DNA of 64,000 bases from Pempheris klunzingeri. Its lineage: Eukaryota > Chordata > Actinopteri > Acropomatiformes > Pempheridae. The stretch is from the NCBI RefSeq assembly GCF_042242105.1, contig NC_092013.1, forward strand, positions 20,382,118 to 20,446,117. The letters run 5' to 3'. The notes under the pieces are model-generated. The model ran no database searches. It had not been told where the DNA came from and worked only from the letters and a program-made list of their open reading frames with translations. Positions 1-13,705 of the stretch are shown here, piece by piece. Each line of letters begins with the position of its first letter. Position 1 is the stretch's first letter. The translations under genes were made by a program, and so were the position numbers.

Positions 1-1352
1 GATCTCATGACCAGCGTCCATGATACGCTGACTATAGTTACTGCTGACCATTCTCATGTGTTCAGCTTCGGAGGCTACACGACCCGAGGAAACACAATAT
101 TTGGTATGTAATGGTGATGATGCCCATCCAGTGCTGTGCATATCTGTCTAGTAATGCTGTCAGTTAAGTGTTCAGCCTGGTTCTGTTGTGATAATAGGGT
201 TTAATGCTCTGTCTCCATCCACAGGTCTGGCCCCAATGCTGAGTGATATTGACCAGAAGCCCTTCACCTCCATCTTGTATGGAAACGGACCAGGTTACAA
301 AATTGTCAACGGTGCGAGAGAGAATGTCTCCACTATTGACTACCGTAAGTAAAATCAGGTTGGCTTTGGTAAAAGTTAAGATTACAGTTAAAAGGAAATG
401 CACCCTAAACTTCTTTGACTCTCTGTAAATGGTGGATTTTTATTATTTGAAAAATAACCAAACCAAAATCCCTTTAAGTGTGGCTGTAAAACCCACTGAG
501 AGCGTATCAGAAGCGTGTTGATTTGGTCACTTTCCTGTGATTTTCAAGCTTCTAACGTGTCCAAACAAGCTACGTTTTGTATCTTGTCTGTTTTAAATGT
601 GTTTCTTAGTTGTCCTGTAGCCTACAAACAGCAGCTACAGTCAAAGTGAAGGTGTTTTTGCCACATCCAAGACGAACCCCTCGTCAAACATGGTGTTAAA
701 ATCCCTCTGCCCGGTAAATGTCTGGCCTGGTGCCACCGATTATGAAATAATATTGATGTGGTGGGTGAATATACAATTGAAAGTGGGGTCTTTTATTTTG
801 AAAACTGTAAGTTTGTTTTTCTGACTTCTCTCCTGCCTTTGTTGGCACATTGCTGCATATTGTGGTGTGTTACGGCCTTGCGTCGGTTACAGTAGAGAGA
901 AGCCATCACATCATCTGTGTGCATGTGCATCTTTGTGTGTGAGACATACAAAGCACGGACCCCCTGATAGAAAACAGCTCAGTAGCGCTACTAGAGGGCA
1001 AAAACTCCACAGGGAGCCTTTAACTTAAGGTGGGTTTTTTCCACCCTAATGTCTTTAAATGTTTTCTATTTGTCCCTTTATTTCAGAGGAGAACAACTAC
1101 CAGGCCCAGTCAGCTGTACCTCTGAGCATGGAGACTCATGGTGGAGAGGATGTGGCCGTATTTGCTAAAGGTCCCCTGGCTCACCTGTTGCACGGGGTCC
1201 ATGAGCAGAACTACATCCCCCATGTGATGGCATACGCTGGCTGTATCGGTCAGAACAGGGAACACTGCATGGCACGCAGCGGGACTGCCAGTTTGCGCCC
1301 CGTCCTCTCTAGCATCGCAGCCCTTCTCACAGTCACCCGACTTCTGTGCTGA
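1..1352 (+). CDS. alpl: Alkaline phosphatase, tissue-nonspecific type, C-terminal part (3 exons)
   Basis: Coding exons are 1-103 (entered mid-exon), 225-344 and 1087-1352, with donors GTATGT and GTAAGT and pyrimidine-AG acceptors. Phases join cleanly (G|GT for Gly, C|AG for Gln). Exon 1 carries [13 protein letters not shown], the alkaline-phosphatase motif with a zinc-binding His (His432 in placental enzyme numbering). The middle exon encodes the [12 protein letters not shown] segment, and the last exon has [11 protein letters not shown] and [16 protein letters not shown] and the HVMAYA stretch match tissue-nonspecific rather than intestinal enzymes. The C-terminus ends in a hydrophobic tail ([15 protein letters not shown]) typical of a GPI-anchor signal, so the product should be an ectoenzyme on the outer membrane face that hydrolyses phosphate monoesters such as pyrophosphate and pyridoxal phosphate. 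The N-terminal two-thirds, including the catalytic serine, lies left of the window. The family call is very sure; the paralogue call (alpl) is likely. Confidence 0.95.
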
Positions 1353-4300
1353 CCTTCCCCAGACGCTCCTCATCCTGTTGATACCCCTTGTTTTAACTAG
1401 TCAGACACTTCGTCGTTGTTTTTTAAATGTCATGGGACCACTGTTAGGGCACTTTTGTGTTCATTGACAAAAGTATAAGCTGTCTATTTAGGCAAATATG
1501 TGAAACATTGCAAAATAATCACCCCTGATGCACTGAAATGAAAAGTGGTGTTGCAGAGATCACCACAGAATCAGAGATCTCAGATGTAACTTTGTCTATT
1601 GAATAGTTTTAATGAAGGGTTTTAGGACCTGTTAGGCCTCGTTGTTAAATGTAAAACCTTTAGATATGAATAGATAGATTGGATTTAAAAATGTTTGAAT
1701 ATGTTTCATATCTTAAATGTGCAGTTCACAGAATCTACCTCATAAGCTTGCAAAAGATCTCTTGTGTAATTATGGTGTGTTCAGAAGGGCACATTTCAAA
1801 GGACAAATTTCATACCGAAACCAGAGGCAACTGAATGTATAATTGACAAAAGAAAAAAATACATACAAATTTCTTGTCACACATCACGTGCATACTGAAA
1901 AAAGCCCATCTATCATGATTGTGTCCAATAACAGAAGCTGTAAAACCTCTTAACCAATAAAAGAAATGTTTTTGTTTTCTGATAATCTCTTGTCAGTGTT
2001 GTTGCAACATAAATGTTATAAATTTCTCTTAAATGTTCTATATTTGTTATTCTGATTTCCCAAATAGTTTGATTAAAACTGTGTGAACCTTTCTGTAGAA
2101 TGATCACATGTATTGACATTTGACATTTTTAAGGAGCTAAAAAGTTACAGGAAGAATTGCGTCTAGAAAGAAAAAGCTTTCTGACGTATGAGATCAATTA
2201 AAAGCTGAAAAGAAGCACCACTTTCCTCACGTGGAACTATCATTTCTGTACAGACAACACTTCAAAATGAGCTTTGTGGATTTCCACCCAAGTAAAACAT
2301 CACACACATTCAGAGTTTGTAACACATCTGCCAAGGAAAACCTGACTGTGAACATCTTTTTTAAGGGTGTCACATTAGCTCTGTGCAGCACTTTTGCCTG
2401 TCTGCTCTATTGTGGCTTGTGAGGAATGTGAATGGACTGAAGCCATCCATTCCTTGGCATCATGTGGTCACTGGGAAAACAGAGGAGGACTCGTGTTGGC
2501 TGAAGCATGAAAAGGGGAGGTTCAGCATTAACGGGTATGAAATTAAGTTGTTATGTTGTCACTGGTACATTCTCATTATCAGCACGAATAAAGGCTGGAA
2601 TCTGCTGAGGGCCTTAAGAGCCACTTCATGCTTCTGTGTTTTCTTGCTTTGCTGATTAGGATTTTTATTCTTGTCCTCTTTGTAGCTAAAAATCGTTGTC
2701 TTGTAATCCTGTTTTATCTTTTGCGCTCTATATTTAGAGATCAGTGATGATGGGTATCAGATTGCATGCCATGAATATTCAAGCGGGTTTTCAACCCCCA
2801 ACTTCTCAGATATTCACATATGCTTTCAGATATATTTGTACATGTGGTGCTTCTTATATTTCCTGAATAATGAAACCTTTTATTTGCTAAAATGATGAAA
2901 CAGGTGATGAAACCAGGACTCGGCAGTGTTGTGAACGTGAGGTACCTTAAAGTGGTCGTCCTGCCAAAGCTCTACTATTCAATCCATCAACAGCAAGGCG
3001 AGCACTCAAGAAGAACCACAGCTGCTTTTCCTCCTAGTCCTTTTCTTTCACTTCCATGTTAGGTCTATAGAAGCGCTTGAGGTGGCCTCACCAGACATAC
3101 AATTTTCTCAGGCAAGTCATGAGTTGATGTCACAAACCCATGTGTAAGGCTGCATACCAGAAACACTGTAATTTTCTATGTCTCATATAGGATCTCTGAC
3201 GTCTGAATCACCGCCCACGTCTGAGTTGTTCAGTGATTCAAAAGATTTGGTGTTGTGCCAAATGATGTTTCCTAAAGTTCTACATAATGGGCTAATACCT
3301 GGCTGCATAAATTCTCTCACAGTAAGACACACAAATTGGTTGTAAAATCTGCTTGAGTTGCTTAATTCATAGCAGTTAGCATAGCATAGTAACAGTTGGC
3401 ATAAAGCCTGCATAAAAGTTTCATTGCTGTTGTGGGCTGCTGCAGATTTTCAAAAGCAGTCTGCGCTTTTGTGACGGTTGTAACATGTGACTGTAATGAA
3501 GCACTGGCCAAAAATGGAACCCAAAGGCTTTCTGTGTCACAAATACATTCAATGTGTATGACAACACAAAATGCATTTGCATTGGTTTAACTGTACATAA
3601 CACGTATGCAAAATGGAAACTATATATTATTGGTAGTGAAAGGGCCTTTTCTTGTGCATTAAAAAAAGTTTAAATAGAATAGGGATAGAAATATCTATGT
3701 ATGTGTGTGATGGGGGTGGGGTAGTCAGTGACCTCAATTAGAATCCTAGTGGTCTAAGGGTATAAGCTTTTCCTAAGCATCTCAGTGTTGACCTTCTTCC
3801 TGACCACAGCAGGGAGAAAAGGCCATTATCAGGTTGGTTGCGATCCTTAATGATCCTCCTCGTCTCCTACTCTTGCAGCACCTGGTGTGAATATGCTTTA
3901 GGCAGGGTAGAGCACTGCCAATTGTATGTTCAGCCCAACAAACCATTCTTTGCAGGATTACGTCAAATCTGGATAACCAATAGCCGTCAAGCTAAGACAG
4001 TTCATAATTGCGTCCTGCCTGCTTAAATGCAAAGTCCGCTTAGGTTCGCTGTGTACACTCTGTATAGAAAAAGCACAAAAGCACCTATGGGATATTTATC
4101 TGGAAACCTGTCCTGCTGCTTTGGTGTTGGTCGCCATCTTCCTTTAGGGCTGCAAGGCAGGTCGGGACAACATGACCTGTTTGTTTCCACTAGCTTGCAT
4201 ACGCCCTGCTCAGGCCACGCACAGCAAGGAATGGTGAGGGACAGCCAACCAGTGAACCCAGAATTGCTCATTGGCGGTCAACGCGCAGCTTTGGGGGTCC

Positions 4301-5330
4301 CCAGGAAGCACTCACCCAAGTGGGCTGTGGGTCACTTCAACTAGAAAACAGTCTGACAGCCATAGTGCCTTGGATGCCATTTTATATTTGGGCTGCGTGG
4401 CCTCCAGACGGCTCTCACCCCTGATGTCACATGCAATCATGGAGGTGACTGAGCCAAAATGGTGGTGGCTAGCAGCCCAGACAGAGCTAACGTGGCAGCA
4501 CACTGTGTTTAGCCAATATACGCATTTTTACTCATGAATATTAGCAACTATTGGGCAGTTACTTCCACCTAGCAGCAAAATCTGATGTGTACGGGAGAGC
4601 CAGATAGAGGGGAAAGCATCATTATAGAAGTGTTTAACAGATACACATAAGCTATACAGATATAACTATAAGAGTTGAAACGTGCAACCTTTAAGGAACT
4701 TAAAAGTGGAAAATGCCGGGTGACGTATTTTGTTCAACAGACTTCTACATGTTCAGATAATAATCTTATCTCTGTCCTTCCTACCAGTCCTTTTAATCAA
4801 GATGTAAAAATTGCTTACTTTTCTAATGTAGTCTATGTAATGTTCTCTGTAGAAGTTCTTCCTCCTCAGCCGTTCATCAGAGCCTCAGTCAGAGCTCTCA
4901 CTGTGAGCCTGGATGTAATGGGGAAAAAACTGGCTGTTCTGCTGTAGATATAGATCTTGATTGACCCTGAAAAGTTCTGACTGTCATCAAAGCATCACTC
5001 GCTCCGACACCATTGACATCAAGTCGCTCATCAAACACATCACCTCAGCCACTCTGAGCAGTGTGCTGTGACAGCTCGATGCTTTCCATTTCACCCTCTC
5101 CGTTCTCTTATCTCTCCCCTTCCCTTTGATTTGGCCAATTTTACTTTGAGTGATGATGTTTTATATCAATCAATCTCTCTGTCTCTATATCAGGGGCCCT
5201 CTCTTCAATCTATGTCATGATCTCCAGCACTTTGATTCGCAGTGGGTATGGTTAAATAATTGGAAAAAAGGGAGCGTGTTGAGATTCAGAACCGCAGACA
5301 GATCAAACTAAGAAAGCAAGGCGAGGCTGA
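1353..5330. other. alpl 3' UTR and intergenic DNA, no gene seen
   Basis: AT-rich sequence without splice-consistent coding exons. Short open frames here (for example 4027-4344) have no recognisable domain, codon bias or flanking splice signals. The first 0.6-1.2 kb is probably the alpl 3' untranslated region. The stretch 4020-4560 is more GC-rich than its surroundings and may be an unidentified old repeat. Confidence 0.5.
1956..1961 (+). promoter_or_regulatory. Candidate alpl polyadenylation signal
   Basis: First canonical AATAAA after the alpl stop, about 600 bases downstream in AT-rich sequence. A second AATAAA lies near 2587. No transcript evidence is available, so which is used is unknown. 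Confidence 0.35.
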
Positions 5331-5345
5331 CAGCTCTGGGCTGCT

Positions 5346-5450
5346 GTATAAAAGGAGCACTGAGGCTGCAAGAAGATGCTAATTCTCCCCTTTTCAAAGC
5401 AGAGATCCTTCTCTGGGCAAGAATGAAGTCAATGACCCTCCTCCTTTGGG
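5346..5450 (+). promoter_or_regulatory. Orphan TATA box with a signal-peptide-like leader
   Basis: A strong TATA box (TATAAAAGG, near 5346) is followed about 70 bases later by an ATG at 5424 that opens MKSMTLLLW. This resembles the start of a secretory signal peptide, and a possible donor (GTAATC) follows directly. If the donor is not used, the frame stops two codons later. The arrangement is that of a first exon of a small secreted-protein gene, but I could not find matching downstream exons in the next kilobases and do not recognise the gene. It may be a decayed gene start or chance. Confidence 0.25.
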
Positions 5451-5459
5451 TAATCTAGT

Positions 5460-8400
5460 TCAGCTGAGTGCATTTAAAATGATCCACTGGATTCACTAGA
5501 CAAAATGCTTTAAGAACAATTTATCATTATATCACAGGAAGTAAACCTCAAACCACATTTTGATGACTAAATATATAAAATGATTTTTACTATTACACTT
5601 GCTAATTCTTTGGATGCTATGTGGAGTACTTTTCCACATTTTAGACCTGTTCATAATCTCATAGTCTCTTATCATTTCCTTCTGGGAAGAGGTGAACATG
5701 TCCTAATCGCCTTTCTCTACGCCCCCCAGCTCCCATCACCCCTCTGAGGGCAGCCAGCATGAGGGCTAATCCCTCCACAGCTAATGAGGGCAGAAAGAAT
5801 CAGGCCTGGGCCCTGACTTCTGCACATATTTCCATTTGGTTTCTGTAATTCTCCTCCATGCAGCCTCACTGTCATGAATATAATGGCCTAAAATGCCCCC
5901 AAAATGTGCGGGGAATGAATGAACTCGAGAGTGAGACCAGCCACAGTGGTCAATTTTACGGAAGGAAAATTTTGCAATAAATTCAGGGAGGGACGTGCCC
6001 AGCAAATTTACATCCTAATCAGGAGCACATAAAACCAAGCTTTTAACTTCACACAAAATGTCCCACATTTCCCACAATTACCTCAGCACCAACCAAAAAA
6101 AGTATTTCGACTCTTTCGCAGTAATGACATAATCCACACCGAAAATCATTAAAAACTACAGACAAACACAAGCGCTTTAAGCTGGCAGCTAGTCACTCTG
6201 TTCCTGCGGCACTTTGTGAAACAAAGCCACAATTCTTTAACCCGTTATCACACATATATGAACAATCACATATACATCAACAATTAGGTCGTGTCAGTGA
6301 TTTCGTGGTTGATTTGCACTTTGTTAAAGTGACTTCTTCTGATGGAGATTCCAACTTTGTTTGTTGTCCGTCAGCCAAACTCAAATCAGCCACTGTGTTC
6401 ACCAACTGTTAGCCAATGATAAGGTAACACATATTTTTCTGCTCTGCTGTCTCTTATCGTTCTGTCACAGGGTGTGCAAAGTCAGTCTCCCATTCACTGT
6501 CAATGGAGCAGCTTCAGAGACAGTCGATCAATGCCATCACAGATTACTGTCTAAGAACACCTTCCAACTCTGGGAAAAGCCTCTGCATGGACATTAACAC
6601 CAGGAATAAAGGTGTCCCTTTGTGCTTTTACATGTCCTCTGGCCCACAGTGAGAGCACCTCTAGATTTCAGGTAGAAGTGTTTGCAGATTTTTCATCTGA
6701 CTGTTTGGTCATCTCTGTCAAACATTCACTACATCCACAATAGTCTACCAGAGGAACTTGTTTGACATATACTGGTATTTTATGCATGTACTGAGTAGTG
6801 GCAGTTGATGAAAAGTGCAGGGTATACACAGATACTTGGTTGTGATTCAGACCAAAATCAGCCCTGCGTTTAAACAGCACATGGGGCTGCGTTGGTGGGG
6901 CGGTGCGTTGTTTAAGGTACTATGAACTATGATCCAGTTAAGACTTATCACATGCCAAAACACAACACAATGGCCTGTAACACTCACAGCCAGGATTTCA
7001 CAACTTTGGAAAGTTATTGCAGCAGCAACGTTTTTACATGTTTTATTTGACATTCACATCTACTTCACCGGCCAGCGCAGTGCCTTGCTAGATGGCGTTG
7101 CATTGCTCCAAAAAAAAAAGAAAAGAAAAAAAAAAGCACGGCCCCCTTTGTTTTCTGGACAATATTATTTTGTTATGTTTGAATAATTTGGTTGGTTGGC
7201 TGAGGGTCAAAACATACTGGGAATTGACTATACAGCAACATTAAAATGAATGACGTGCGACTTCCACAGAAAGGCAAGACTCAACTTGGAATACCCGTGG
7301 CAGCTTCTGTTCCGCTCCTCAGGCTGTAAAACTTATGAACTCATCTTCTGCACTCTATCCAAATGGGAGCACAACATGCATTTTGTTGTGTAACCCTGTG
7401 TTTCAGAATAACTAATGAATGAACCTTATACGTTGTTGGACTGTTTATTATATCAAACACAATACTAGGAAAGAACAAACAGCAGCAGCAGTAGAATTAT
7501 TGTATTGTAAAAGCTTCAAAAAAGAGAAAATCCAATCCAATTTTCCATTTTAAGAGAAACTAATGCCTTTTGGGCCTCTGTCAACTACTATGGTCCTGAA
7601 CATGTTTTAGCGAATGTGTGTGTTGGCCAAGAAAACTTTTTCCGAGTGTAAAATGGATATCGAATTGGGTGATGGATGGTGCTGTGATAAGAAAAATAAA
7701 AGTCTTTGTTGTTAGTTCTAATTCTTTTGTTTTTGTGTTTTCATGATAAGCAAGAAGCTCTTAGAGTTGACGGAATAAAGATTCTAAGTAGCAAACATAA
7801 CAGTTAGCAAGGACGGCATGACTCTTGTCCCCTGTGAGTCGAACAAAAAGACAAAGGTCAAAAGATGACACCACAAGTCAGAGGATTCACCAAGAAAGGA
7901 TCATCAATTGTGGCCAAAAAGATTCTGTCCCATTAATATGATTTTAACAGGTCTTAGGCAATATCCCTCATACCAACCCCTTCGAGATAATAAAGTCAAT
8001 GGAAAGTAAATAAAACTGAAAGAAAAAATGACCGTGTCCAAGGGTGTTAGAACGGCGATAAATCTGTCCACAATGTGTTTTGGGTTGCAGGAATTGGCTC
8101 CAACCTCATGCAGGCCTGATAAGAACAAAACCAATAGCAAAAGTAAAGACTCCAAAGAAACTAATACTGGTCCAAACATATGGAGTTATTATTATGATGG
8201 ACCACACAAGTCAAAGTCATAGAGCTTGACAGTGCTTCCAATGCCTTCAAATGTCTGGGTTTATATTCTGTTTATTGCTTTTATTATAGTATATATTTCA
8301 CTTGATTCTATTCAAAAGCTACTTCTGTACGCGTCACTGGACGGAGGCCTGACTAAAGAGTACTGTACAGTTTACCAGAAATCAGATTTGCCTCTGAAGC

Positions 8401-11270
8401 AGCCAGTCCACAGGCCACCACTATTTCAGCGCTGTCGTTTAGACCACAACAACCTCCTAGCGTGACGGAGACAAGCAGATGAGACTGGGTGAAGCAAGAG
8501 GTGGGTAAGGAGGGAGGGTGAGAGACACGATAGAATTAGAGCGATGGTGACTTAAGAGATTTCAGGTACAGCTTTGAAATGGAAATATAAAATAAAATAA
8601 GGCGTTCAATCCACTGAAGGATTCATATTAGGCGAACAAAACGAGGGGTTGAAAAGAGCACATCCTGCTCCTCAAATACTCACCACCACGATATGAGCTG
8701 ACAAACTACCTGCCTTTAGTGGGGCAATAAAGGATGTGATTGACAATAAACATTAAAAACAAAAACTCTTTGCTTGAGTTTGGTTGTTAGAATAAGACAT
8801 TTTGATTGCCCGCTTTCTCTTGATGATATTAAACGGTCAATTTTAGATGATGGTTTACTTCCAAAACTGCTACAACTTGTTTTTGCAAACTGAACTGCTC
8901 AGTTTGTATGCCATATCAGTGCGCCAGCATTCTCTCCTCTTACATTTCCTGAGAACAGAGCCTTGAAATGAGGGAGAACTGATCTCTTTTGTAGTCTCCT
9001 GGCTCCCACATATCCCCTCTGCCCTCTCCTTTTAGCCCTCCCTAACCTCCCCCACCCAGCGTCTCCACTCTCCTCCACAGCTGCATGCATAAGTTGATCC
9101 CCACAGTGAACGCAGTGCTATCCCCCTCCCCGTACACTGAAAAACTCAGCGGGCGAGAAGACAACCGAGCTATCCTTTAATGAGCTTTTTAAGCCAGAAA
9201 CTTATCCCTGTAATAGATTAACCAGGACAGACAGAAACCTAATGGGACTTGACTTGAATCCATATCAGGTCCTGTATCTGAGGTCAGGGAACATTTACTA
9301 TCACATATGCAGTATGAGGGAAAGACCAGTAGGAGGGACTTCACATCATCATCAGACACGAAATTCCAATTCAAGATTGTACACCCTGTAACACACAGCG
9401 ACGTGCCAAAAAGCAGTTTAATTAAACTGAAAGAAATAAATATATTTCTACAGCAAGACACTAGATAAACCAGTAGAATAAAAATGAAAAACTGAAACTG
9501 TCTTTGCTGTATAAGGGGACTGACATGTTCATCAGCTACACCTATCCTACATGATACACAGGCAATGGATAAGTCAGTGCCTGCTGGCAAAACAGCACCC
9601 TCACGTTTTAGCTTCCGTTCTTATATGACTTAAAAACAACTGAGAGAACGGATTGTAGGTTGTGGCTTAGTGGTTTTATCCAGTGTAGATGAAGTGACCT
9701 TTTGGTCTCATCCAGCTTTATTTCAACAATCCTTTGGGGGTTTCTATAGAGGATAAACTAAAACAGGACAACATCCTTTTAATCTTGCACAACATTTTCT
9801 GGGCGGTTGTCAGATGGGACGGCCTAAACCGGAGAACCAAGGCAAGCCGGGTGGTTTCACCCGTGTTGAAGTGTTTTCCATCATGTCTCAACATTGATCT
9901 GCTCCATGAACTGACAAAAAACTGCAATTCCTGCGAGACTGGTACTCCAAGAAAACCAATCACCAAGTGCTCCCTCAACACCTTTGTTTTCCTCATGAGT
10001 AATCACGTGTCAAAATCCAGATCGCTGGCTTTTAGATTTGTTGCAGCAGAGCCAGCCTCAGCTGTGAGCCGTTCTTTGGCCAGTGTCCCAAAGCTGCCGT
10101 ATTCATCTGATGAACACTGAAGAGAATTACTTGCCAAGTACAGTTAATATCCAATTAACCTGATTGCTGAACCCAAATCCCTTCTCCCAAAGGCTGCTAC
10201 TGTTGATAATGCCCCTCATTACATGGCAATTAACAGAAGGTCCAGTTACTCTTCATTAGAGCACATAGCTCCTATTTGCTTATTCAAGATGGCAACATAT
10301 GAATGACTGCTAGAAATTCTGCTGAAACAGAGGACTCTTTGATGTGTGGTAATGAGTGACGGCTGGGATCCACTTATTTCTAAACAAACCTTGAGGGTTA
10401 ATCATTGTATATGCATTCTTCCCTTCAACTGCCTGGATCCATCAGTGAAAGTAAACATACAGTTTTCTCAGTTTTAACTCTTTGGCTCATGAAGATTTCA
10501 TTTTTGTGGATACAACAATATTCTCCATCAAGACTCCATCAAGTCTTTGTCTCTCATATCAACCCCATTTCCTAAAAACATTTTTATCAACTTGTCTAAG
10601 CACGAGTACGTTGGAAACAAAAGTTTAGAATCAGAGGGTAATCCTATGGGGGGTGGGGGGCACAGAACCATGATACAATCATAGCAAATATACAGAAAGA
10701 AGATGTAAGAAACCTCAGGGCTAATCTAATATATTTCTACGCTTTAAGTTGTCCTTCTACTTTCATTTTTCCAAATTAAGGTTTTGCTTGATTAGGCTTC
10801 GCTGCCAAAGACTGACTCCATTCGGACAATGACTTAAATATTGACCGCGCTCCATACCAGATGGCATGGCATCAGGAAATGGCAGGACATGGTGTGTAAT
10901 AAATATGGACGTTCAGCCGGACAAAGCCAAAGAGACTGAGCCAACAGCCCCGCTAGGAGGGCGTGGGAGAGTGGAGGGAGAGACGTGATGCAAACACACT
11001 GAAGGGAATTTGAGACAAGAATTGTACTCCGAGCAATAGCTCATACACTTCCCAAGGATGTCATTGTCTCCACTTGAGAACCTGCTGGAGAATCATAACG
11101 TTTGAATGCTTCCTTCAGTATGAAAGTAATCCAGCGGTGGTCCATGGGTAGTCTGAAAACAGGAACTGCTCATAGTTAATTTGGCATATTTTTACTGGTG
11201 CTAATTTGCCAATGATACAATGGTGCCATTTTGCAATTGATGGCATTTATTTTGCGATCATAAAATACTG
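5460..11270. other. Intergenic DNA, no gene seen
   Basis: No exon with both splice signals and protein-like composition was found. Some segments (about 5700-6000, 8880-9170 and 9720-10120) have more balanced composition and could be conserved non-coding elements, but that cannot be judged from one sequence. A short A-rich run lies at 7091-7136. Confidence 0.45.
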
Positions 11271-11279
11271 TACGAATTA

Positions 11280-11590
11280 CAACTCTGACTTGACAATGGT
11301 GCTACATTAAGGTCAGATGATCACCAAAGTCACTAGGATTCATCCTCTGGGAACCATGAATGTCTGAATCAATGTAATCACAATCCAGTTGTCAGCACAT
11401 CTCACTATAAACAAAAATGTCAACCTCATAGTGGCACTAGATGAAAAGTCTGGGGATCATCAAAGTCAGGAAGGCTTTATCCTCTCTGGACCAGGAACGG
11501 CTCTGCAAAATTTCATGGCAATCCCTCAAGTATTTGAGATAAGTCAGTCTGTACCCAAAGTGGTGGACCAACCAAGTGCTAATGAAGCTA
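11280..11590 (+). repeat. Dispersed fish repeat fragment (paired gatcacCaaagtca-type units)
   Basis: Contains two diverged copies of one unit: a 'gatcaccaaagtcac...ggattcatcctctgg' block near 11320 and a 'gatcatcaaagtcag...tttatcctctctgg' block near 11455. These are followed by 'tttcatggcaatcc' and 'caaagtggtggacc'. The same motifs occur in reverse orientation at about 59700-59880, so this is a dispersed element. The overlapping 118-codon open frame at 11389-11745 is therefore not treated as a gene. Confidence 0.6.
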
Positions 11591-11599
11591 AAGATGAAA

Positions 11600-13610
11600 G
11601 GAAGAAGAAAAGAAAGATAACATTTAAAGAGAGAGATGGAGATACGACAGACAGCCAGAGAAAGACCTCGAATCTCACGTTTTTGTCTGAAAAAACACAA
11701 AATGGATATTTACTGCACTTGTCTGTTTGGTTCGCCTCAGACTAAACACAAAATAGACCTTTGTCTCACTTTTCTGGATGTGTGTGTGTGTTCTTGTTGC
11801 ACCCTGTTCTTTTATTAGTTCTGCAGGAAAGGAGAACAACTGTTGGGTGGTGTGGCTTCCAGTGCACAGACATGTGTATGCTTCCTTTTTCTTGTGTTAT
11901 GGCTGTGAGACGACGCTTCTGGAGGCCAAATGAAACAAAGGTCTGAAGGTCACACATGCAAGTCACTGACAGTGTTTTTATTTGGATGTATGTGGGTCAC
12001 ATTTGAATTGAAGAGTCAGTTTCTGACATTAAGAAAATGTGTTTCCAATAAATCTAGTATTAATACATCGTTTTACTCGAACGGGTGCCAAGTGAGGTAA
12101 GTTGTCTTGGTTTTGTGCTGCGAGTCATCTTTAAATAGTGACATTTTTCATATTAAACAGTCACTTCTTTGCTATGGTTGTAGCATTAAAATCAGACTTT
12201 TATTTGTGTTATCTACAGGAAAAGCATGCAAAATGTATACAGTATATGTGTGATGGCACTAAAAAGATGAAAAGCAGAAAAAAGTCCAAGAACATACAGC
12301 ACTTACGCTTGGAAACAATAATTTCACTTTGTGACAGTGTCTTGACATGTTGAGTGTAACAGCAAGGTGACTGACATAATGAAACGATAAGTGAAGCACT
12401 TATTCACTGGGGATACTTAACTCCTGATCCTCTCGAATTCTCTGAAAGTAGTGTGGTGAGAAATTATGAAAAATGTAGAAAAGCATAAAATTTACATTGA
12501 AGTCTTTGTCCAGGGAACACTGGAGGTAGGACTGAGCATCTCTCGGTAGGAAACCTTATCTCACACTGTACCCGAGTACACTCAAAACCATGATACTATT
12601 AGCTATGTGTGTCAGTTCAGAATAAATGGAATTTGAACTCGAATCTTCTGCTACTTGATTGAGACAAGTTGAAATTACAGAGTGTGTAAATCATGGCCTA
12701 CTGGCAATAACCACCGGAGTAAACCTGTATATTGAAATTACTTGGATTTTTAATACACTATTACCAAAATATCCATGGCTTTGGCAGTTTTAAGGATTAC
12801 TTTGAGACTAGTAACTGATTTGTAGTCGTGTAGAGGCAAAGGTCATACTTTGAGGTATGTACCCTGCGTCATTGAGACTCTGGACACTTAAAGCAGCATT
12901 CAGGCCTGGACTAGCTGTAGTTATAGCCTCACATGGCCAAACACACTACAGACAATATATTTTATGCAATAAGATGAGGTTTTAATTTGGAAAACATCCA
13001 GTGAAGAATAAATTTAGCTTGGCCAGATACATGCTGGACCAACTAACTTTTAAAACTATGTGCCAAAGATATAAATTGAAGGACGATGCATTACATGGTG
13101 TGTTTATCCACTCTAATGGAACTAGAGTGCTAGCTTCCAGGGCCAAGGTACATTTCATGACATAACCGTATCTGATTTCATGCTAAAAAGCCGGTTCTGT
13201 ACACTATCCTATCAGAGGGTAATGATAGCGGATCTGTCTCGCTCCACCTTGGATTTGCAGTAATTTACACAACAGCAACATCAGCAAATGTTGACCCGAG
13301 ATAGTGCTACATTCGCAAAATTTCTCTTGAAAGTGAAAACATAATAAGACTGACAGACTTTCCATATGATAATTACACCATTAGGACTAACATGGATAAT
13401 CAGCTGGTGGGGATGCTGAACGTTTTGCCTTGTGGCCGTAAAGAGCATATGTAAAAGCCTTTTCACAGGATTTTTGTTTTGAAAATGAGTTAACTGTCCA
13501 GCTAACGATCAGATGTCATTTCATTTGGAAAAATCAATGGTTGCCGGTAGAGCTCACATGATTAGGTAAATAATCCAGACAGGCTTGCTCATTTATGTAT
13601 TTTGTTTAAT
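11600..13610. other. Intergenic DNA, no gene seen
   Basis: AT-rich sequence with only short open frames and no recognisable coding or structural RNA signal. Confidence 0.45.
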
Positions 13611-13611
13611 T

Positions 13612-13705
13612 TGTCACGATCTGTGAAGCACTTTGTAAATGTTATCATGAAAAGTGCTACATAAATATAGTTTACTATTATTATTACTATTATTATTATT
13701 ATTAT
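13612..13705 (+). repeat. 3' tail of a LINE/SINE-type retroelement with TTA microsatellite
   Basis: Reads 'gaagcactttgtaaatg...aaaagtgctacataaatatag' followed by (TTA)n. This is the tail of common fish L2-like elements, which end in short tandem repeats. A related tail lies at 15740-15775. Confidence 0.6.

Noticed and set aside
4027-4344. 105-codon plus-strand frame
   Set aside because: No domain and no promoter or splice context; overlaps other equally long frames on both strands in a slightly GC-richer patch.
9189-9590. 133-codon minus-strand open frame
   Set aside because: Composition is random-like, with no domain, no promoter and no splice sites. It is one of the longest chance frames in AT-rich DNA.
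9734-10120. 128-codon plus-strand frame overlapping a 92-codon minus frame
   Set aside because: Neither strand shows a recognisable protein or exon borders.
11389-11745. 118-codon open frame with a lysine-rich middle
   Set aside because: It overlaps a dispersed fish repeat that also occurs reversed at 59690-59900, and has no domain or splice context.
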